From Candidatus Omnitrophota bacterium (GTDB lineage Bacteria > Omnitrophota > Gorgyraeia > Gorgyraeales > Gorgyraeaceae), in contig JAHIUV010000144.1 of the NCBI GenBank assembly GCA_018817035.1, positions 1 to 9,271 on the forward strand: 9,271 nt of DNA, in the 5' to 3' direction. The position numbers were made by a program, and so were the translations under genes. Below, piece by piece: positions 4,917 to 9,271 of the stretch. Positions within the stretch are counted from its first letter, which is position 1; each line of letters opens with the position of its first letter. The notes under the pieces were generated by a model, which searched no databases, had not been told where the DNA came from, and saw nothing but the letters and a program-made list of their open reading frames with translations.

Positions 4917-5879
4917 ATGAAAGTATTGATTACCGGTGGAGCCGGATTTATTGGGTCGCATCTGGCGGATGAATTGATTTCCGGAGGGAATGAGGTCATG
5001 GTTCTTGACGACCTTTCCACAGGTAGCTTTGATAATATCGAGCACCTGGACGGGCGTAAGGATTTTAGGTTTGTCGAGGGTACTATTTTAAACGAGGCCC
5101 TTGTTGATAAACTGGTCGAGCAGTGCGACGTGGTATATCATCTTGCCGCTGCCGTGGGAGTGGACCTGATAGTAAAAAAGCCCTTGGAGTCGCTTATAAC
5201 TAATATAAAAGGAAGTGAGATCGTGCTCGAGATGGTGTACCGTTACCATAAAAAAGTCCTTATAACGTCGACATCAGAGATCTACGGAAAGAACACGAAC
5301 GGGCCTTTAAAGGAAGAGGATGACAGGATACTCGGTTCACCTTTAAAATCCCGATGGGGATATTCCACGGCAAAGGCAGTGGATGAGATGCTCGCGTATA
5401 TATATTGGAAGCAAAAAAAAGTGCCGACCGTGATAGTGAGGCTGTTTAATACTGTAGGGCCCAGGCAGACAGGCGCGTATGGAATGGTAGTACCTCGATT
5501 CGTTAATCAGGCGCTTAAAGGCGAGGATATAACCGTATACGGAAGCGGTAAACAATCAAGGTGTTTCCTGCATGTTAAAGATGTGGTAAATACCCTGATA
5601 AAATTAATGAATAATAAAGACGCTGAAGGCAAGGTCTTTAATATCGGCAGTCAGGAAGAGGTGACTGTAGAAGAACTTGCTAAAAAAGTTATTGATCTCA
5701 CCAAAAGCGGATCTAAAATAGTTTATATACCATACGACAAAGCATACGAAGAAGGTTTTGAGGATATGCAGCGCAGGGTGCCTGATACCGGCAGGGTAAG
5801 GGACGCTGTAGGGTTTAAGCCTACTATAAACCTTGACGGGATAATAAAGAGTGTGGTGGAGTATAGCAGGAAGCATTAA
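4917..5879 (+). CDS. NAD-dependent nucleotide-sugar epimerase/dehydratase (extended SDR)
   Basis: A protein of 320 aa, normal full length for the family. The N-terminal Rossmann motif is GGAGFIG (7-13), with an acidic residue pair D31-D32 after the second strand for NAD ribose binding. The catalytic set is complete: STS (118-120), then Y149 and K153 in GYSTAKAVDE. VRLFNTVGPRQ (174-184) and the C-terminal FEDMQRRVPDTGRV (281-294) are typical of UDP-sugar enzymes related to UDP-glucose 4-epimerase and UDP-glucuronate decarboxylase. The exact reaction cannot be fixed from these motifs. It is a soluble cytoplasmic enzyme that likely supplies a modified nucleotide sugar to the glycosyltransferase upstream and to the membrane phosphoglycosyltransferase downstream. 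No transcription terminator of classic form separates it from the glycosyltransferase, only the repeat array, so co-transcription is possible. Confidence 0.88.
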   Translation: MKVLITGGAGFIGSHLADELISGGNEVMVLDDLSTGSFDNIEHLDGRKDFRFVEGTILNEALVDKLVEQCDVVYHLAAAVGVDLIVKKPLESLITNIKGSEIVLEMVYRYHKKVLITSTSEIYGKNTNGPLKEEDDRILGSPLKSRWGYSTAKAVDEMLAYIYWKQKKVPTVIVRLFNTVGPRQTGAYGMVVPRFVNQALKGEDITVYGSGKQSRCFLHVKDVVNTLIKLMNNKDAEGKVFNIGSQEEVTVEELAKKVIDLTKSGSKIVYIPYDKAYEEGFEDMQRRVPDTGRVRDAVGFKPTINLDGIIKSVVEYSRKH

Positions 5880-5883
5880 CACT

Positions 5884-5987
5884 GTAACCGGTGAAGTTGT
5901 TGAGGGAGTATATCAATATTGTTCGAGTGAGCCGACAAATATTCTTCTCGACTATGCTCGAAGGATATTTGTCGGCGAGTCGAGAAC
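5884..5987 (-). repeat. Composite reverse family A repeat with GTAACCGGT box
   Basis: GTAACCGGTGA (5884-5894) begins 5 nt after the epimerase stop. TCAATATTGTTCGAG (5913-5927) is a reverse family A right arm, and GAGTCGAGAAC (5977-5987) its left arm. The centre is a 46-bp hairpin-forming insert (5931-5976). Box-to-arm distance (38 nt from GTAAC to TTCGAG) equals that of the reverse complement of 2125-2200. Confidence 0.65.
5931..5976 (+). other. Strong 17-bp hairpin in the gap before the WecA-like gene
   Basis: GCCGACAAATAT (5931-5942) pairs perfectly with ATATTTGTCGGC (5965-5976). The stem continues inward with one G-T wobble and CTTC/GAAG, leaving a 12-nt loop around TCGACTATGCTC. No T-tract follows, so it is not a standard intrinsic terminator, but it could attenuate transcription or stabilise a processed mRNA end between the epimerase and WecA-like genes. 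Confidence 0.7.
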
Positions 5988-6014
5988 GATAATGACATAT
6001 TGGAATGCAGCTTT

Positions 6015-7793
6015 ATGATAAAGACCTACCTGATACCGTTTTTAGCCTCATTCGCTATTTCAATTTTACTTACCCCTGCCATAAGAAGGATCACGCTTGC
6101 CAAAGGGTATATTGCCAAGCCCAAAGGGGATAGGTGGCATAAGAAAGATACCGCTATTTTTGGCGGCGTGGCGATCTTTATTTCTTTTATAGTCCCTTAC
6201 GCTATATTCGTAAAGTTCAACATAGAGTCCGTCGGGATCATTTTATGCGGGGCTATTATTTTTGCCCTGGGCATTTTTGATGATATAAAACATATAAAGC
6301 CTCACACCAAGCTGATAGGCCAGATAATTATCGCGTCTTTATTAGTCACTTTTGGTGTCAGCATAAAGGTGATCCCTTACAGGATAATAAGCATGCCGCT
6401 TACTATCCTGTGGATAGTGGCCATTGTCAATTCTTTCAATCTCCTGGACAATATGGACGGGCTTTCCGCGGGTATCGCGGCCATTGTAAGCGGAATCTTA
6501 TTTTTATGTTCGCTTTTAAGTGGGAATGTCTTGGTGGCGCTTCCGGCGTTGATACTCATGGGAAGCTTGCTTGGGTTTTTAAGGTATAATTTTAATCCCG
6601 CTAAGATATTTATGGGTGACTGCGGCAGTATGTTTATAGGTTTTATGCTGGCTGCCATAACATTGCAGGGGAGCTGGAAGGAGTCTACCCATTTAGTGAT
6701 GATACTTGCCATACCTGTCCTGGTATTGGCTGTGCCGATATTCGATACTATCTTTGTGACCATAGCGAGAGGTCTGAGCTCACACAGGATATTTGAGGGT
6801 GGTAAAGACCATATATCGCACAGGATGGTGGTGCTGGGGCTTTCGGAGAAAAGCGCGGTATTCGTGCTGTATTTTATAGCGTTGGTTTTCGGGGTCATAA
6901 GCGTGCTTTCTATGTTTGTTTCCCCGGCAATAACGTTAATATTGATCATGGTGGCGGCTGTCAGCCTTATATATTTTGCCGCGTTCTTAGGCAAGGTCAA
7001 GGTGTATGACGATGATAGCCCCGCGGCAGTTAAAAAAAAGAACGGCAATGTGGTCCTGAACAGCGTCTTATTATATAAGCGGAGGGTACTCGAGGTATTT
7101 ATTGATTTTATATTGATATGCGTGGCGTATCTGTCGGCGTACCTGTTGAGGTTCGAGGGTGTCTTGTCCCCGGGCAACCAGGATATTATCGTAAAATCCC
7201 TGCCTTTAGTATTGATCATAAAATACCTGGTGTTTTTCAAGTTTGGCCTTTACAGGGGGATATGGCGGTATGTCGGCGTGCCGGATCTTATAGATATATT
7301 TAAGGCTGTGCTGACAGGGTCTATTTTTTCCGCGGCAACAGTGCTTTTTATATGGAGATTCCAGGGGTTTTCAAGGGCAGTTTTTGTCATTGACTGGCTT
7401 TTGCTTTTTATACTGATAGCCGGGGCAAGGATATTGGAAAGGATATATAAGGAGATATTCGATCAGGCTAACTTAAAAGGCAGGAATGTCCTTATCTATG
7501 GAGCGGGAGACGCGGGAGAGATCGCGTTGAGGGAGATAAAGAATAACAAAGTACTGCATTATAAGCCTGTTGGTTTTTTGGATGATGATAAAGAGAAAAT
7601 AGGCAGGCGCATACACGGAATCCCTGTTCTGGGCTCAAGGGAAAACCTTAGTCATGTGGTAAAGCAAAAGGAGGTCAATGAGCTGATAATAGCCATACCT
7701 GACCTCCCGAAAGATATATTGGAAGACGTGATGGGCCTTTCCAGAAGCCTGGAAATAACCTGCAGGAAGATGCAGGATATCCTGCCCAGGTAG
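6015..7793 (+). CDS. WecA/MraY-like phosphoglycosyltransferase fused to CapD-type N-terminal half
   Basis: A protein of 592 aa from the ATG at 6015; an in-frame TTG at 6000 would add ECSF before it. Residues 1-325 form a multi-pass membrane enzyme of the polyprenyl-phosphate HexNAc-1-P transferase family: GIFDD (86-90), NSFNLLDNMDGLSAG (139-153) with D145 and D148, KIFMGDCGS (197-205), and DHISHR (265-270) in the place of the usual histidine cluster. It should load a sugar-1-phosphate onto undecaprenyl phosphate. Residues about 350-592 match the N-terminal half of CapD/WbpM/FlaA1 proteins: RRVLEVFIDF, four membrane segments, FGLYRGIWRYVGVPD (410-424), a Rossmann YGAGDAGE (495-502), and KPVGFLDDD (517-525). 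The protein stops after QDILPR, before the catalytic SDR domain usual in CapD. No remnant of it follows. It likely starts or modifies a lipid-linked glycan; the role of the second half is unclear. Confidence 0.85.
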   Translation: MIKTYLIPFLASFAISILLTPAIRRITLAKGYIAKPKGDRWHKKDTAIFGGVAIFISFIVPYAIFVKFNIESVGIILCGAIIFALGIFDDIKHIKPHTKLIGQIIIASLLVTFGVSIKVIPYRIISMPLTILWIVAIVNSFNLLDNMDGLSAGIAAIVSGILFLCSLLSGNVLVALPALILMGSLLGFLRYNFNPAKIFMGDCGSMFIGFMLAAITLQGSWKESTHLVMILAIPVLVLAVPIFDTIFVTIARGLSSHRIFEGGKDHISHRMVVLGLSEKSAVFVLYFIALVFGVISVLSMFVSPAITLILIMVAAVSLIYFAAFLGKVKVYDDDSPAAVKKKNGNVVLNSVLLYKRRVLEVFIDFILICVAYLSAYLLRFEGVLSPGNQDIIVKSLPLVLIIKYLVFFKFGLYRGIWRYVGVPDLIDIFKAVLTGSIFSAATVLFIWRFQGFSRAVFVIDWLLLFILIAGARILERIYKEIFDQANLKGRNVLIYGAGDAGEIALREIKNNKVLHYKPVGFLDDDKEKIGRRIHGIPVLGSRENLSHVVKQKEVNELIIAIPDLPKDILEDVMGLSRSLEITCRKMQDILPR

Positions 7794-7810
7794 CCATTGC
7801 TGTAACTTGA

Positions 7811-7877
7811 GTTCTCGACTTCGCTCGAACAATATTCTTCGAGCGTAGTCCCGAAGTATCGGGACGGAGTCGAGAAG
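7811..7877. repeat. Head-to-head pair of family A repeats
   Basis: A short forward family A copy, GTTCTCGACTTCGCTCGAAC AATATT (7811-7836), shares its AATATT with a reverse copy ending GAGTCGAGAA (7877). The outer TTCTCGACT/AGTCGAGAA arms are perfect inverses. The reverse copy has its own core, GTCCCGA-AGTA-TCGGGAC (7848-7865), not seen elsewhere in the window. It begins 17 nt after the stop of the WecA-like gene. Confidence 0.8.
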
Positions 7878-7884
7878 GTAAATA

Positions 7885-7911
7885 GAAAACAAGGCTCCGT
7901 CCCCTGTTTTC
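7885..7911 (+). terminator. Weak hairpin, possible terminator of the sugar genes
   Basis: GAAAACA (7885-7891) and TGTTTTC (7905-7911) pair around AGGCTCCGTCCCC. The stem is AT-rich, but T4 in the right arm gives it some terminator character. It is the only candidate between the WecA-like gene and the next promoter. Confidence 0.3.
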
Positions 7912-7919
7912 CCATAACC

Positions 7920-7948
7920 TTGACTAATTACCCTAAATATGGTATATT
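7920..7948 (+). promoter_or_regulatory. Predicted strong promoter of the second DUF4143 ATPase
   Basis: TTGACT (7920-7925), a 17-bp spacer, then TATATT (7943-7948). The -35 region is identical over 11 bp to that of the first ATPase gene, and the spacer length is the same. Transcription would begin near 7955. Confidence 0.75.
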
Positions 7949-7992
7949 TAGGGTAGTAGAGTGCCCTAAATTCTCAATAATTAGGGTAATTA
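7925..7992 (+). promoter_or_regulatory. Double dyad operator with four CCCTAA half-sites
   Basis: TACCCTAAATAT (7929-7940) and ATATTTAGGGTA (7944-7955) are perfect 12-bp inverses around GGT and cover the -10 box. A second, less perfect dyad, CCCTAAATT...AATTAGGG, spans 7964-7986. The two 23-bp dyads start exactly 33 bp apart, about three helical turns, so they face the same side of DNA. The outer arms TAATTACCCTAA (7925-7936) and TTAGGGTAATTA (7981-7992) are also perfect 12-bp inverses. This is a convincing binding-site layout for a dimeric repressor pair. Confidence 0.75.
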
Positions 7993-8007
7993 ATAAATGG
8001 AGTCAAT

Positions 8008-9135
8008 ATGCAATTAATTAAGAGAAGTATACAGGAAAGCATAGAACAAAAGCTTTTTAAGGGTAAAATAATTATTATTTATGGCAGTAGACGGGTAGGT
8101 AAAACAACCCTCGCGAAACAGATACAAGAAAAATACCCGGATACTTCGATTTACCTGAATTGTGATGAGCCTGACATAAGGAATGCTTTTACTAACGTTA
8201 CTTCTACGGAAGTTAAGAATTTTATAGGTGATAAAAAGCTTGTTTTTTTGGATGAGGCCCAGAGGATAGAAAATATAGGCTTGTCTTTAAAGATAGCTGT
8301 TGATAGTTTTCCCGATATTCAGATAGTGGCTACAGGGTCATCTTCTTTTGAATTGTCCGATAAGATCAATGAACCTCTTACCGGCAGAAAATACGAGTTT
8401 CATTTATACCCTTTCTCAATAGATGAACTACAGCAGATTTACTCATGGCCTGAGACCTTAAGGGTATTGGAGGCAAGAATATTATTTGGAATGTATCCTG
8501 AAATAATTCAGGCCTCCCGGGATGAAGTCAAGGCTCTTCTCAGGAGTATAGCCGGCAGTTATTTATATAAAGATGTCCTTCAGTACCAGAATATAAAGAA
8601 TCATGATATATTAGAAAGGCTTTTACAGGCTTTAGCTCTACAGATAGGAAATGAAGTATCCTATAATGAACTGGCGGCTACTCTTGGAATTAACAAGAAA
8701 ACAGTCGCTAATTATATTCAGATATTGGAAAAAGCGTTTGTCATTTTCAGGCTTGGGCCTTTTAGCAGGAACCTAAGGAAAGAATTAACTAAACTCAGAA
8801 AGATATATTTTTATGATACAGGCATAAGGAATGCCCTGATAAATAACTTTAATAATTTTAATTTAAGGCAGGATGTCGGGGCATTATGGGAGAATTTTAT
8901 TATAAGTGAGAGGATTAAGTTTAACGGCAATTCGAGTAAGGATGTTAATAGCTATTTCTGGAGGACGCATAAACAAGAGGAAATAGACTATATAGAAGAA
9001 GCAGGCGGCATTTCGGGTTTTGAGTTTAAATGGAAAAAGGGAACGTTTAAATTTCCCGGAACATTTATCAAAGCTTACCCGGACGCTAAAATCAGGGTCG
9101 TTACAAAAGAAAATTTCAGGGATTTTTTGACTTAA
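8008..9135 (+). CDS. AAA_14 / DUF4143 family ATPase, second copy
   Basis: A protein of 375 aa; GGAG at 7999-8002 lies 5 nt before the ATG. The domain order equals that of the gene at 2303. The P-loop is GSRRVGKTT (26-34). The Walker B is LVFLDEAQ (78-85). VATGSSSFEL (107-116) follows, then TGRKYEFHLYPFS (125-137). A clear helix-turn-helix is ELAATLGINKKTVANYIQIL (221-240), followed by YFYDTGIRNAL (267-277). The C-terminal nuclease-like pattern is EEIDYI with D327, then GFEFKW with E339 and K341. Sequence outside the motifs differs widely from the first copy, so these are old relatives from different subfamilies, not a recent duplication. It is monocistronic: its own promoter and double operator precede it and a hairpin follows at once. 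Function is unknown; self-repression through the internal helix-turn-helix is a hypothesis. Confidence 0.9.
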   Translation: MQLIKRSIQESIEQKLFKGKIIIIYGSRRVGKTTLAKQIQEKYPDTSIYLNCDEPDIRNAFTNVTSTEVKNFIGDKKLVFLDEAQRIENIGLSLKIAVDSFPDIQIVATGSSSFELSDKINEPLTGRKYEFHLYPFSIDELQQIYSWPETLRVLEARILFGMYPEIIQASRDEVKALLRSIAGSYLYKDVLQYQNIKNHDILERLLQALALQIGNEVSYNELAATLGINKKTVANYIQILEKAFVIFRLGPFSRNLRKELTKLRKIYFYDTGIRNALINNFNNFNLRQDVGALWENFIISERIKFNGNSSKDVNSYFWRTHKQEEIDYIEEAGGISGFEFKWKKGTFKFPGTFIKAYPDAKIRVVTKENFRDFLT

Positions 9136-9167
9136 AGGAAAATAGGGGATGAAAGCCCTCTTTTCCT
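9136..9167 (+). terminator. Terminator-like hairpin after the second ATPase
   Basis: Starts on the base after the TAA. AGGAAAATAGGG (9136-9147) pairs with CCCTCTTTTCCT (9156-9167) with one mismatch, leaving an 8-nt loop. No separate T-tract follows, but the right arm contains TTTT. The position supports a role in ending this single-gene transcript. Confidence 0.55.
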
Positions 9168-9168
9168 G

Positions 9169-9271
9169 GTTCTCGACTTCGCTCGAACGATATTATTTGA
9201 GCAGGCATTGGTTCTCGACTTCGTCCGCCTCTGGCGGACTTCGCTCGAACGATATTATTTGAGCGTAGTCC
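9169..9271 (+). repeat. Family A tandem repeats at the right edge
   Basis: Unit one is 9169-9210 (42 bp, the short form, same length as the first units of the 4657 array). Unit two starts at 9211 and carries the GTCCGCC-TCT-GGCGGAC core (9223-9239). After its tail the window ends in GAGCGTAGTCC, which matches the start of the reverse copy at 7841-7851, so a reverse unit probably continues beyond the edge. Confidence 0.8.

Noticed and set aside
4727..4972. Open frame of 81 codons with a repeated RWFLTRFTRSNSIGY peptide
   Set aside because: It is a by-product of tandem repeat units whose lengths are multiples of three. It has no ribosome binding site, and its 3' end overlaps the well-supported epimerase start in another frame.
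6000..6014. TTG at 6000 as the start of the WecA-like gene
   Set aside because: It would add five residues that are not part of the family N-terminus, and it abuts the repeat with no ribosome binding site. The ATG at 6015 gives the usual short N-terminus before the first membrane segment, although its own GGA at 6002-6004 is weak.
6279..6830. Loss of the usual histidine cluster (DHISHR instead of HxHH) as an inactivating change in the WecA-like domain
   Set aside because: DHxSHR-type forms occur in other bacterial members of this family as far as I recall, and all aspartate motifs are intact, so inactivity is not supported.
6377..7240. Long minus-strand open frame of 287 codons
   Set aside because: It lies wholly antisense to the WecA-like gene, whose motifs are unambiguous. 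The antisense product is Thr/Ile/Ser-rich with no recognisable domain, as expected for a shadow of a membrane protein gene.

Overview
The window reads as a chromosomal segment of a Gram-negative-type bacterium from an uncultivated lineage. The crowding of short palindromic repeats in every intergenic gap, together with the surface-polysaccharide genes and DUF4143 ATPases, suggests candidate phylum Omnitrophota. This is an impression from repeat style and gene content, not a proof. All seven supported genes are on the + strand.

Layout. Positions 1-312 hold two repeat pairs, a small hairpin and a good sigma70-type promoter. Positions 325-1990 hold a two-gene type IV toxin-antitoxin / abortive-infection module (AbiEi-like antitoxin, AbiEii-like nucleotidyltransferase toxin, 17-nt overlap). 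Imperfect copies of a 19-bp sequence lie on both sides of this module. Positions 1991-2302 hold more repeats, then a promoter with a dyad over its start region. Positions 2303-3463 encode an AAA_14/DUF4143 ATPase that overlaps by 4 nt a GT4 glycosyltransferase (3460-4656). The glycosyltransferase carries two dispersed repeats inside its reading frame. Positions 4657-4900 are a five-unit tandem array of the main repeat. Positions 4917-5879 encode an extended-SDR nucleotide-sugar epimerase/dehydratase. Positions 5880-6014 hold a repeat-derived, very strong hairpin. Positions 6015-7793 encode a WecA/MraY-like phosphoglycosyltransferase fused to the membrane and Rossmann half of a CapD/WbpM-like protein, without the catalytic SDR half. 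Positions 7794-8007 hold a paired repeat, then a promoter and a double dyad operator. Positions 8008-9135 encode a second, diverged DUF4143 ATPase followed by a terminator-like hairpin. The window ends inside another tandem copy of the main repeat.

How the genes fit together. The glycosyltransferase, epimerase and WecA-like fusion form a plausible set for building a lipid-linked surface glycan: sugar-phosphate loading on a polyprenyl carrier, sugar interconversion, and chain extension. The AbiE pair and the two DUF4143 ATPases look like accessory, horizontally mobile cargo. The two ATPase genes share an 11-bp identical -35 region, a 17-bp spacer, and dyads built on CCTAA/TTAGG half-sites. Each ATPase carries an internal helix-turn-helix, so self-regulation is a testable idea.

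The most unusual aspect is the repeat system. Family A (arms TTCTCGACT and CTTCGCTCGAAC, tail RATATT) has interchangeable central palindromes. Family B (GAGATTGCTTCGC...GCAATGACA) can carry one of the same central palindromes. Both families occur inside the glycosyltransferase gene without breaking its frame, as Rickettsia palindromic elements do in Rickettsia genes.
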